From: Trichothermofontia sp964536415
Lineage (GTDB): Bacteria > Cyanobacteriota > Cyanobacteriia > B231
Assembly: GCA_964536415.1 (NCBI GenBank)
Contig: CAZHXN010000022.1
Coordinates: forward strand, 1 to 52,514
Direction: 5' to 3'
Length of the DNA stretch: 52,514 bases
Below, one piece after another: positions 1-7,970 of the stretch. The position numbers and the translations under genes were made by a program. The notes below the pieces were generated by a model. The model searched no databases and was not told where the DNA came from. It saw only the letters and a list, made by a program, of their open reading frames with translations. Position 1 is the stretch's first letter. Every line of letters begins with the position of its first letter.

Positions 1-24
1 TTCAGAGACTTGGGAAACGCTATA
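1..24 (+). repeat. Truncated copy of the 95-bp interspersed repeat
   Basis: The first 24 bases match the last 24 bases of the repeat at 10122-10216 with one difference. The rest of this copy lies outside the window. It sits just past the stop codon of cbiT. Confidence 0.7.
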
Positions 25-34
25 GGCTCTGACT

Positions 35-634
35 CTAGATTTTTTCGCCACTGAGGATAAAAACCGGGTCAACGGCAGCAAAGGTTTGGTGAAGGCCGCG
101 TTTTTCCAGGCGCGTGGCGGCGGACTGGACTACCTCAATATTCCGGGCCTGAAGTTCGGCAAAACTTTCGGATATGCTGTAGAGTGCTTCCAGGTTGTTC
201 GCGGTGGCCACTACTCGACCAGGCGTGGCCAGGTATTGCCAGACCGCTTGAAACATGGATTTGACCGATCGCCCCCCTTCAATACACACACAATTGGGGG
301 TTTGCTCTAGTTCGGCCAGACAATCGGGGGCGCTGCCTTCGATCACCCGCACATTGCTCACCGCAAAGCGCTGGCAGTTGCGGCGAATCAAACCAGCGAC
401 TTCCGGATCACGCTCGATCGCCATAATCTGGCTTTGGGGGCACAGGAGACCTAACTCGATCGGAATCGTCCCCGTCCCCGCGCCAATATCCCACAGGATG
501 CCGTCGGGTTTGAGGCGCAGATGGGCAATCAATAGTAAACGCACCTCCCGTTTGCTCAGGGGAATACCGGGTAACCGTTCAAACAGATCGTCGGGGATGC
601 CGGGGGTACCATAGGGCCAAAGCGAACAGGGCAT
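35..634 (-). CDS. cbiT: Cobalt-precorrin-6B C15-methyltransferase/decarboxylase CbiT
   Basis: This 199-residue protein resembles CbiT, equivalent to the C-terminal half of CobL. The family methylates C15 and removes the C12 acetate side chain of precorrin-6B during cobalamin synthesis, using S-adenosylmethionine in the cytoplasm. The family opening WPYGTPGIPDDLF is followed by a Rossmann methyltransferase core with the SAM loop DIGAGTGTIP near residues 50-59 and an acidic strand end (MAIERD) near residue 75. Start ATG is at 634. It lies 79 bp downstream of the decarboxylase gene on the same strand and may be co-transcribed, although no other cobalamin gene is present in the window. Confidence 0.9.
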   Translation of the reverse strand: MPCSLWPYGTPGIPDDLFERLPGIPLSKREVRLLLIAHLRLKPDGILWDIGAGTGTIPIELGLLCPQSQIMAIERDPEVAGLIRRNCQRFAVSNVRVIEGSAPDCLAELEQTPNCVCIEGGRSVKSMFQAVWQYLATPGRVVATANNLEALYSISESFAELQARNIEVVQSAATRLEKRGLHQTFAAVDPVFILSGEKI

Positions 635-713
635 AGGGTTTCACAGTTTGGTCAAGCATGGGGTTCAGCCTGGAGGTGCAATCTGGCAGTGCAACTATTC
701 TCGGTTGGCGATG

Positions 714-2222
714 CTACGCGATCGCGGCGACCGTCAGGGTTTGCAGGTGCGGGTCCCGGCAGCCTGTGATCACCCCTCCCTGGGTGAGAACCTGCTGTAG
801 GCATTCTACGGCAGTTTCCGTAATTTGCTCGCCTGGTAAGAGCATGGGAATCCCAGGGGGATAGGGACACACCCATTCGGCACTAATCCGGCCAATCGCC
901 GCTGCGATCGGAACCACCATTTGTGGCCCAAAGTAAACGTCACGGGGCGACAGCGGGAACGGTTGCACCGGCGGGACGGGCTTAACCCAGCCTGGGTTGC
1001 TTATCAGTGGGTTCCTATGCAAACCTGCTTTCGCACTGGTTTGAAGTTTCCAGGTTGAAGTGTCAAGGTTGAAGTGGCTTAGGGCTTGGTAGAGACGATC
1101 GCAATCGGCCTGGGTATTGCCAAGGCTGAGGATAAAGGTGAGGTGGTGTTGGGTGGGCAGTTCGGCAGTGATGCCCTGCTCCTGGAGCCAAGTATCGAGG
1201 ATAAAGCCGCTCACCCCAAGGCTGGGGGTGATGATCGTGAGGCGTGTGGGGTCGAGGTGGCTGAAACCGGGGGACCCGAAGGGAGGCGCATTGGGCTGCA
1301 GGAGGGTGAGATACGGTAGGGTATGGAGGCGCGATCGTAGCGTCTGGGCCAGATCGAGCGTGCGTTGCATTAGGGAATGCCCCTCGGTAGCGATTTGCTG
1401 ACGGGCCGCGTCAAGGGAGGCGAGCAGGACGTAGTTAGGGCTGGTGGATTGGACGAGTTGCAGGGCGGATTGGATGCGGTGTGGGTCGATACGATCGCTG
1501 TTCAGATGTAGCATGGCAGCCTGACTGAGGGCCGAGAGCACTTTGTGGGTCGATTGAACACTAAGATCCGCCCCACAGGCCAAGGCCGCCGGGGGTAGAT
1601 CGGAATGAAACCCAAAATGGGGACCGTGGGCCTCATCCACGAGGAGGGGAATGCCATGGGTATGGGCCAGCTCCGCGATCGCTGGCACGTTAGTGCCAAT
1701 ACCCTGGTATGTGGGGTAGAGAAGCAAGATAGCAGCGGCATCAGGATGGGTTTGTAGGGCAGTGGCCACGGTCTCTGGCGCTAAACCGCCTACCAGATCG
1801 AGGTCGGGATCATAGGCGGGGGTGACAAAGATCGGTAGGGCACCAGCCAGAATCAGCCCCGCGATCGCCGACTGGTGGCAATTGCGAGGCAGGATCAGTT
1901 TGCGACCTGGAGAACAAGTGGCCAGAATGGCTGCAATAATGCCTGCTGTGGAGCCGTTGGCTAGGAACCAGGTCTGGCGGGCACCAAACGCTTCAGCAGC
2001 CAGGGCTTGGGCGGCTTGGATCACGCCCGTTGGGGCAAAGAGGTTATCGAGGGCTGGCAGTTCCGGCAAATCCGCCTGGAGCAGCGATCGCCCGACAAGG
2101 TCTACAAAGGCAACGGGGCTGCCCTGGCCCCGTTTGTGCCCGGGGGCATAGAAGGCGGCTTCTGCCTGCTGGGCACAGGCTTGCAGGGCAGTGAGCAGCG
2201 GCGTGTCTGCTTGATTAGCCAT
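714..2222 (-). CDS. Orn/Lys/Arg decarboxylase family PLP-dependent enzyme
   Basis: This 502-residue protein belongs to the fold-type I PLP decarboxylases that act on arginine, lysine or ornithine. It is shorter than the inducible enterobacterial enzymes and resembles the compact cyanobacterial and Gram-positive form. Visible landmarks are FYAPGHKRGQG near the N-terminus, the FLANGSTAG phosphate-binding region, VDEAHGPHFGF (the aspartate that pairs with the pyridine nitrogen) and STHKVLSALSQ, whose lysine should form the Schiff base. Substrate cannot be told from sequence; arginine or lysine, leading to polyamines, is likely. Start ATG is at 2222. The AraC regulator ends only 36 bp upstream on the same strand, suggesting an operon. 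Confidence 0.88.
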   Translation of the reverse strand: MANQADTPLLTALQACAQQAEAAFYAPGHKRGQGSPVAFVDLVGRSLLQADLPELPALDNLFAPTGVIQAAQALAAEAFGARQTWFLANGSTAGIIAAILATCSPGRKLILPRNCHQSAIAGLILAGALPIFVTPAYDPDLDLVGGLAPETVATALQTHPDAAAILLLYPTYQGIGTNVPAIAELAHTHGIPLLVDEAHGPHFGFHSDLPPAALACGADLSVQSTHKVLSALSQAAMLHLNSDRIDPHRIQSALQLVQSTSPNYVLLASLDAARQQIATEGHSLMQRTLDLAQTLRSRLHTLPYLTLLQPNAPPFGSPGFSHLDPTRLTIITPSLGVSGFILDTWLQEQGITAELPTQHHLTFILSLGNTQADCDRLYQALSHFNLDTSTWKLQTSAKAGLHRNPLISNPGWVKPVPPVQPFPLSPRDVYFGPQMVVPIAAAIGRISAEWVCPYPPGIPMLLPGEQITETAVECLQQVLTQGGVITGCRDPHLQTLTVAAIA

Positions 2223-2258
2223 GTGAATTCCCCTGGCGGTTGTTGCGGCACAGATGAC

Positions 2259-3311
2259 TCACAATTGCCTTACGGAAACGCGACCTGAACGGCGCAGGGT
2301 TTGGGAGGGCGACTCATTAAACATAGCCTTGTAGTCCTGAGAGAAGTGGCCCATGTGCTGAAAGCCCCATTGCAGAGCAATGTCTTTTACCCTGGCGACT
2401 TCAGGATCGGCGGCTTTTAATTGACGGTGAACGCCATTAAGACGCTGGGCTTTGAAGTAAGCCATTGGACTCATATCGAATACGTCCTGAAAGCTATAAA
2501 TAAGGGTACGTTCGCTGGTCTGCAAGGCGCGACAAAGGGTCGCTAGCGTTAAGGGCTGGTGAGGGTTGGCATTGACCAATTCCTCGGCTTGCTTGACCAG
2601 ACGGATACGCTTGGCCGCGTAGGACCGAGGGACTGGCTGGTCGATCGTAGAGGCGATCGCGGTCAACAGTAAGGAGAAAATATCTTGAACAAAGACGGTT
2701 TGTAAGGGGAACTGGCCGAGGTTCTGGGGATGACGCTTTACCCAGGCAAAAAATAGGCGGAGATAGGCAGCTAGAGCATTCAAGGTTTCCGGCTTGGGTT
2801 GCAACACAATTGGCAACTGCCCAGTTTTATCCAGGCTAGGACAAAAGCGCTGAAGCTGCTGTTGAAACCGTATTTTGTCAATCGTAAGCACAGCTATTTC
2901 ATAGTTGTCAGTGGCTTTGAGGTCAACCTCGCGATCGGGGTTAACCAACAAATGACGCTGATCGCAACCATAATTACGCCACGTAGCTTTCCCTTGAACT
3001 GACAAATGCACCCCAAAGGCGATTGTTCCGGGTGGGCATTGTCCCCGTGCCAGCAGGGCCTGACTCCAGGCAGCCCGGAGAAGCTGGATGCCGCCAATAT
3101 GAATCTGTTGCAGTTCGCCCATGAATAGTCCTGGCTGGAGCCGTTGATATTCGTGGTCCCAAAACCGAACGGCTTGCGAGAGTTCATCAATATCCTGGCT
3201 GCTGATAGACATCACCAGGTTATCAAACCGGACACCGGTAGACCCAAAACTGGGGGCAGGGCTATTGGGAAAATCGAGTACTTTTTCGGATGTCGATGCA
3301 CTAATATTCAT
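2259..3311 (-). CDS. AraC-family transcriptional regulator
   Basis: A 350-residue regulator with a C-terminal AraC/XylS double helix-turn-helix (about residues 240-345), including the SERTLIYSFQDVFDMSP and GFQHMGHFSQDYKAMFNESP segments typical of the second motif. The N-terminal two thirds look like the EutR-type sensing half found in many cyanobacterial AraC proteins; the ligand is unknown. Start ATG is at 3311. It directly precedes the decarboxylase and cbiT on the same strand, so it may control that group and itself, which is inference. Confidence 0.88.
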   Translation of the reverse strand: MNISASTSEKVLDFPNSPAPSFGSTGVRFDNLVMSISSQDIDELSQAVRFWDHEYQRLQPGLFMGELQQIHIGGIQLLRAAWSQALLARGQCPPGTIAFGVHLSVQGKATWRNYGCDQRHLLVNPDREVDLKATDNYEIAVLTIDKIRFQQQLQRFCPSLDKTGQLPIVLQPKPETLNALAAYLRLFFAWVKRHPQNLGQFPLQTVFVQDIFSLLLTAIASTIDQPVPRSYAAKRIRLVKQAEELVNANPHQPLTLATLCRALQTSERTLIYSFQDVFDMSPMAYFKAQRLNGVHRQLKAADPEVARVKDIALQWGFQHMGHFSQDYKAMFNESPSQTLRRSGRVSVRQL

Positions 3312-3835
3312 ATCTTCAGGAATCCATCATTAAGAAATGTAAAAGCAAGAATAATCCTCTGACAACAGTCGTAATGTCATCGCGATCGGTGAGATTCTGA
3401 AGCTTGATGGTTTAGTTTTAATGCTTTTATTGTAATCTCTCTTAATGGCTTATCTCAACCAGTGACGGGGTATTTTACATAATGATCTTGATGGCGAACT
3501 GGAGTCTAAAACCTAATGCGACGGGGAAGATACTGCTAGCAAGGATGGGTCATGGAGGCTGATAGGTGATCAAAACTATCCGGGGGAGGGGGATGGTTGA
3601 GAGCCTCTTTTTGGCATTGAAGACAACGATCTCGCTTAAGAGTCCGTGAGGCTGGGAGCAGGTTGAGTAGGGAGTATATGCTGTCGATAGTGACTTAAAA
3701 AATCATGAAAATTTCACATTTAGCTGCCAAAAACTAACAAAAATTTAAAATGATTGGAGTCGCGATCGTGGGTTTTATTGCTAAGGCGGTACTGATTGTC
3801 AAGGGTTATCAAGATTTGAGAAAAAGGCCAACATA
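3312..3835. other. Intergenic region between divergent araC and SDR genes
   Basis: This 524-bp stretch separates two divergently transcribed genes, so it must hold both promoters. It is AT-rich near both ends. I see no clear dyad, terminator or RNA gene. Long open frames crossing the right part on the minus strand are low-complexity antisense shadows. Confidence 0.5.
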
Positions 3836-4492
3836 ATGCACAAGACTTTAATTCTGGTTGGGGCAGGGAAGGGGATCGGCTTGGCGGTGGCCCGTCGGTT
3901 TGCGCGGGAAGGATGGACGATCGCGTTGGTGGCGCGGCGGCGCGATCGCTTGCAGGCATTGCAGCAGGGTTTACAGGCTGCCGGATATTCTGCCCATTGT
4001 TATGCAGTGGATGCAAGCGATCCAGCCGCATTGATGGCCACGATTGCGACAATTCAGGCGGACATTGGCTCGCCGGGGGGACTGGTCTATAACGCGGCAG
4101 CGTTACGCATGGGGGATGTCCTGACGGAAACGGCGGAGCAGTTGGTGGCGGATTTTCGGGTGAATGTGGCGGGGGCGCTGGCCGCAACGCAGGCGGTGTT
4201 ACCAGCGATGCAGGCAGCGGGGATGGGAACAATTCTGTTTACGGGGGGGGGCTTTGCGCTACACCCCAGTCGGCAGTTTGCCTCATTGTCGATCGGGAAG
4301 GCAGGCATTCGCAACCTAGCCCAAACGTTGCATGAGGCGCTGAAGCCGCAGGGAATTCGGGTGGGCTGTGTGACGGTCTGTGGCATTGTCAATCCGGATG
4401 ATCCGAAGTACAGCCCGGACCAGGTAGCGGAGAATTACTGGCACTATCATCAGCAACCCCTGGCGGATTGCGGTCCAGAGGTTGTCTATTGA
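3836..4492 (+). CDS. Short-chain dehydrogenase/reductase-like protein lacking the catalytic Tyr
   Basis: This 218-residue protein has the Rossmann nucleotide motif of classical SDRs, GAGKGIG at residues 8-14, followed by an RRRDR segment suggesting NADP(H). The conserved NNAG element is reduced to YNAA. At the active site the usual YxxxK reads LSIGK, so the tyrosine is replaced by leucine while the lysine is kept, and the region that should supply the serine reads TGGGFAL. The protein also ends early compared with the usual 240-260 residues. It may bind a nucleotide without classical dehydrogenase activity. Start ATG is at 3836; no partner gene is adjacent. Confidence 0.8.
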   Translation: MHKTLILVGAGKGIGLAVARRFAREGWTIALVARRRDRLQALQQGLQAAGYSAHCYAVDASDPAALMATIATIQADIGSPGGLVYNAAALRMGDVLTETAEQLVADFRVNVAGALAATQAVLPAMQAAGMGTILFTGGGFALHPSRQFASLSIGKAGIRNLAQTLHEALKPQGIRVGCVTVCGIVNPDDPKYSPDQVAENYWHYHQQPLADCGPEVVY

Positions 4493-4693
4493 GATCTGCA
4501 TAAGATTTTCTGCATAAGATTTTAGGTAGGGGTGGGTCGTGCCCAATCTGGCGCAGCTAGCGATCGCCCTTTAGACTGGGCGGGTTTTGTTAAATGGCCG
4601 TTTGGTAGCCTAGCCTTGGGGGTAACCCGCCTCTACGAACCACCCGCCCCTACGAAACAGTAATGATTGGTTGCTGTTGTTGATGGCGGGGAA

Positions 4694-5107
4694 TCAGGTG
4701 CTTGGCTCAAAGTCAAGGGCAACGGAATTCATGCAGTAGCGTTGCCCGGTGGGGGCGGGACCGTCGTTAAAGACGTGGCCAAGGTGGGCACCGCAGGCGG
4801 CACACAGGACTTCGGTACGGCGCATAAACAGGCTGAAGTCGTTTTCGAGCTTGAGGCGGTCATCCGCGATCGGTGCCCAGAAGCTGGGCCAGCCAGTCCC
4901 AGAGTCGAATTTGGTTTCAGAACTAAAAAGCGGAGTCCCGCAACAAATACATTTGTAAATGCCGGCGTCTTTGCGGTTGTAATGCTCACCACTGAAGGCG
5001 CGTTCAGTACCCTTGCAACGGGTTACACGGTATTGTTCCGGCGTTAGTTGTTGCCGCCATTCTTCGTCAGTTTTCTGGACTGTGAGTTTCTGTGCTTGGG
5101 GTGACAT
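4694..5107 (-). CDS. msrB: Peptide-methionine (R)-S-oxide reductase MsrB
   Basis: A complete 137-residue MsrB, which reduces the R epimer of methionine sulfoxide in proteins. The zinc ligands are visible as two Cys pairs (C53/C56 and C102/C105), the substrate site as DSGTGWPSFW (68-77), and the catalytic cysteine as C125 in RYCMNSVAL. Start ATG is at 5107. It follows the acetyltransferase gene on the same strand with a short gap, so joint transcription is possible. Confidence 0.95.
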   Translation of the reverse strand: MSPQAQKLTVQKTDEEWRQQLTPEQYRVTRCKGTERAFSGEHYNRKDAGIYKCICCGTPLFSSETKFDSGTGWPSFWAPIADDRLKLENDFSLFMRRTEVLCAACGAHLGHVFNDGPAPTGQRYCMNSVALDFEPST

Positions 5108-5136
5108 ACTCAGAGAAACACTCTTGTTACAAATCG

Positions 5137-5619
5137 TTACACTCCAATTTTAGCGGTTTCTTGGGCAGGGTGAGCGATCGCGGGAAGGGGATAGGGGTCT
5201 GTCAGCGGTTGGTTGAGGAGGACCATTGTGGTGCTTTCGTTGGTTTGGAAGCCGATGCGTTCGTAGAAGGGTTGCTGGTAGGTGGTCATGAGGTAGACTC
5301 GCTCAACGCGGCAAACGTGGGGGTCACTGAGGACGGTTTCGACAAGTTTGCGACCGAGGCCAATGCCCTGGTAGTCGGGGTGGACGACGACATCCCAGAT
5401 GGTGGCGCGGTAGATGCCGTCGGAGGTAGCGCGGGCGAAGCCGATGAGGCGATCGTGGTCCCACATGCTGATGACGGGCTTGCTGTGGGTGAGGGCAATT
5501 TCGAGGTCGCTGAGCGATCGATCCTGTGCCCAGAAAGCGGCGAGGTTGAAGAGTTCCTGAAGTTGTCTGAGGTCAATGCGATCGGGGTTGTTGCAAAACT
5601 GGATGTGGCGACAATCCAT
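5137..5619 (-). CDS. GNAT N-acetyltransferase, Ycf52/NSI-like
   Basis: A GNAT-fold acyltransferase with the acetyl-CoA motif HPDYQGIGLGRKLVE in its centre, preceded by the strand IGFARATSDGIYRATIWDVVV and ended by FYERIGF. The combination matches the cyanobacterial and plastid Ycf52/NSI group, some of which acetylate protein lysines or arylalkylamines such as serotonin; the real substrate is unknown. ATG at 5619 is preferred over a TTG 21 bp upstream because an AGGAG element lies at good distance before it, giving 160 residues. It lies upstream of msrB on the same strand. Confidence 0.85.
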   Translation of the reverse strand: MDCRHIQFCNNPDRIDLRQLQELFNLAAFWAQDRSLSDLEIALTHSKPVISMWDHDRLIGFARATSDGIYRATIWDVVVHPDYQGIGLGRKLVETVLSDPHVCRVERVYLMTTYQQPFYERIGFQTNESTTMVLLNQPLTDPYPLPAIAHPAQETAKIGV

Positions 5620-6530
5620 ATATAGGGTCTCCTGTCCCAATGGATGAGTGCCGGACGTGGCCGGAGGTCTGGAGTTTCAAGTTTCCAGTTTTCTAGAATA
5701 GATCGTCTGTTGGCACCTGTGAGCAAAAATACTGGGGAATTCTCCTGGGACGCTGACAAAGGGTCTGCATAGTCGCTTGCCTTTGCACGGTCGGCGATCG
5801 ACTTGAGCCTGGAACGCTTCGGAACCACAAAGTCACAAAGCTACAAAGGCTATTTTTAGCTTTCCAAGCAGGAAGGGTTTAATTTCTTCAGCAGTCTATT
5901 TTTTTGATTTTGCAATTTTTTCGTCCTACTGGTCAACTGACGAATCATCTGATTTGTCGTCTTTCTGGCTGATGATCTGATGCAATAACCACGGCTATTT
6001 CCCAGCAAACTTCTGATCTTTTTCAGATTTTTTCTACCTCATCAACTATCAGTCTATTTGGTAAAAATTGGGGTAATACCAAATCTTTATAGTTAACTAT
6101 AGGGTTGTATGTCTTAAATGAGATATTAAGATATCAATTATAGACTTATAAATAGACTAATGCAAGTCTAATAAGACTCAAACGAGTCTTAAAAATAGAC
6201 TAAAATGAGTCTTGTATTCTTATATGAGATAAATTTTTGAAGTAGTTAAGACACTCCAGTGGGGTGCAGTGGGTGCCGTTTGCGATCGCTGGGAATGCGA
6301 GGGAAATGGGGGCAGGCAGCGTTAAGGTCAGGCTCAGCAAACTAGTGACCTTCCTGGGAACTGAATCCAGGACGAGAAAATCTCTGTCTTTTATGAGATA
6401 GCAAGACTCTTAAAGAGACTCGCAACGAGATTTTTAGTATTTAATGAGATTTTAAGGTGGGATGAGAGGCGATCGCGTAAGTCCCATCTCCAATTGGCTG
6501 CAATACGATTACGATCACGAAAGTTATTAG
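5620..6530. other. Long AT-rich intergenic region with repeated dyads
   Basis: About 900 bp without a supported gene. The part from about 5850 to 6240 is much richer in A and T than its surroundings. It carries the triple AGACT-N6-AGTCT array at 6154-6212, an extra AGACT half-site near 6142, and several copies of ATGAGAT (near 6117, 6222, 6392 and 6441). Toward the right end it runs into a degenerate DUF29 gene whose upstream half is out of frame. Confidence 0.6.
6154..6212. promoter_or_regulatory. Three tandem AGACT-N6-AGTCT dyads
   Basis: Three inverted repeats share identical 5-bp arms and identical 6-bp spacing: 6154-6169, 6174-6189 and 6197-6212. The middle one extends to 7-bp arms. Their starts are 20 and 23 bp apart, about two helical turns. 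This looks like an operator or iteron-like array for a dimeric DNA-binding protein; no gene starts nearby, so the target is unclear. Confidence 0.5.
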
Positions 6531-6809
6531 CTGGAGCACCTATTAGAACGTTTATATATCGATTCTTCCTATGATTGCAACGACTGGGAGCGAACGATCC
6601 GTACTCAACGTCACGAGATTCAGGTACTATTAAAACAAGCACCTAGCCTGAAGAGCCGCTGGGATATGAGCTTTGAAGATGCGTGGGAGTTGGCCCTGAG
6701 AATGGTGCGTCAAGAATATCGTCAGGTGATGTTTCCCGATTGCTGGGCCTACTCGCGATCGCTAGAAGATATACTAACGGTAGAATTTTGGTTGGATTAT
6801 GAATCTTAG
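6531..6809 (+). pseudogene. DUF29 family remnant (C-terminal half)
   Basis: An open stretch of 92 codons running to a TAG at 6807 encodes a peptide with features of DUF29, a family very common in cyanobacteria: an SYDCNDWERTIRTQRHEI segment, then QAPSLKSRW, then FPDCWAYSRSLEDILTVEFW at the end. An in-frame TAG lies immediately upstream (6528-6530) and there is no start codon in a sensible place, while traces of the preceding helix seem to lie in other frames. I read it as a broken gene. It overlaps the end of the CorA-like gene tail to tail by a few bases. Confidence 0.65.
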
Positions 6810-7534
6810 AGCCATGTGCCCCGCGTGACCCAACGGCGAACAAAGATACCCAGGAGCAGGGTGACAATCAGAACAATCCAGAAGAGGGAATAATGGCTTG
6901 TTTCAAGGCCATTGGCTAAATTCATGCCAAAAACGCAAGAAATAGCCGTCAAGGGATAGAAAATTGCTGCCAGGATGTTAAGGCGATGGCTGGCTTCAAC
7001 AGATTTCATGCCAATCTTATTCTGTTCCTCTGCCCGTTTAGCGATGTTAAAATCCATGGCATTTTTAGTATTCTCATGGATGAGATGGAGGGTACGCTCA
7101 ATGTCGTAGGCCCAATCGCGCAGACTGATGAGATCGCGATCGTGGGGAACGGCTTCACGGGCAGCCTGAAGGGTGGCATGGAGGTTCTGGGCCGCGAGCC
7201 GTACGGGGAAAATCAGTTCTAGTAATCGAAAGTAATCCTCGGCGTCGGTGGCTTTGGCATAGTCTTGCTCAAATTGCTCGACGGCGGTGCTGTATTCCTG
7301 AAGATGTTTGATCAGGGTGTCAATGCCCATGCCGCCACTGCTGTGTTCCCAGGAACCGTTGGGTTTGCGCCAGAAAAAGACCGGCTGGCGATCGTGCTCT
7401 CCCGATCGGGGTACCCGATGCAGGACTAGCAACAGGTGATCATCCGCAGTCATGGCCCGTTGCTTACCCGCCGTATTCAAGCCAAAGCGATTGGTAATGG
7501 CAGTGGGCAGTTTCCAGGAGGCAGGCAGTTTCAT
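6806..7534 (-). CDS. CorA-like divalent cation transporter family protein
   Basis: This 242-residue protein has the CorA architecture: a soluble N-terminal part, a long helical stalk (residues 75-190), then two transmembrane segments at the C-terminus with the GMN signature (FGMNLANGL) between them in the pore loop. Family members form pentameric magnesium or other divalent cation channels in the inner membrane. It is shorter than typical CorA (about 316 residues), mainly in the N-terminal domain, like many cyanobacterial CorA-like proteins. Start ATG is at 7534. Confidence 0.85.
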   Translation of the reverse strand: MKLPASWKLPTAITNRFGLNTAGKQRAMTADDHLLLVLHRVPRSGEHDRQPVFFWRKPNGSWEHSSGGMGIDTLIKHLQEYSTAVEQFEQDYAKATDAEDYFRLLELIFPVRLAAQNLHATLQAAREAVPHDRDLISLRDWAYDIERTLHLIHENTKNAMDFNIAKRAEEQNKIGMKSVEASHRLNILAAIFYPLTAISCVFGMNLANGLETSHYSLFWIVLIVTLLLGIFVRRWVTRGTWL

Positions 7535-7970
7535 ATCCGCAGGGGGCTAAATGTGGGGCTGTTAAATTTGGTGCTAAAAAAGGAGAACAACAAGGCTGTC
7601 GCGCTACCCTAGCCTTAGTATGGCAAGGGTTGGAGCCATCGGAGCAGGCGCAAAGGCCCAGACCGAGAGGCCAACTAAAATTTTAGTCCAAATTTAGTCC
7701 AAATTTAGTCTGTCTGTTCTGAAATCCTTATTTTGTAAGCATTTCAGATGTCTGGTTATCTGCGAGTCCCGCAGGCGACCTGGTCAAGCACAGCGCCAAG
7801 CTACTTATTGCGTATCCGTGCACCCAGGGGTCCCGGTAGCTGCTCTAGTACAGTGAACATAAAGTTTCGCAATGTTAGTAGTAAAAGTTTCGCAATGTTA
7901 GTAGTAACGACTTTAGTCGTCTCCGACTAAAGTCAGCACGACAAACGTTGCCTAATGAAGGTGTACCGCA
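7535..7970. other. Repeat-rich intergenic region before pgi
   Basis: This 436-bp region holds three tandem copies of an 11-bp unit (TTTAGTCCAAA, near 7680-7712), then the interspersed repeat described at 7846-7934. No gene is supported. Confidence 0.5.
7846..7934 (+). repeat. Interspersed repeat with 22-bp direct repeats and hairpin
   Basis: It begins with a TAGTACAGTGAACATAAAG segment, contains two identical 22-bp units (7861-7882 and 7884-7905), and ends in a perfect 11-bp inverted repeat (7909-7919 with 7924-7934, loop TCTC). A diverged single-unit copy lies in inverse orientation at about 41034-41089, so this is a dispersed element. Confidence 0.65.

Noticed and set aside
3720..4232. 170-codon minus-strand frame over the SDR gene
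   Set aside because: Pro/Ser-rich low-complexity product, antisense to a gene with clear Rossmann features.
5092..5625. 177-codon plus-strand frame over the GNAT gene
   Set aside because: Antisense to a gene with a clear acetyl-CoA motif and ribosome binding site.
6391..6867. Two minus-strand frames between the AT-rich gap and the CorA-like gene
   Set aside because: No family features; the plus strand shows DUF29 homology across the same bases.
7846..7934. Possible CRISPR array (two 22-bp units)
   Set aside because: Only two units with a 1-bp separation and no spacers or cas genes.
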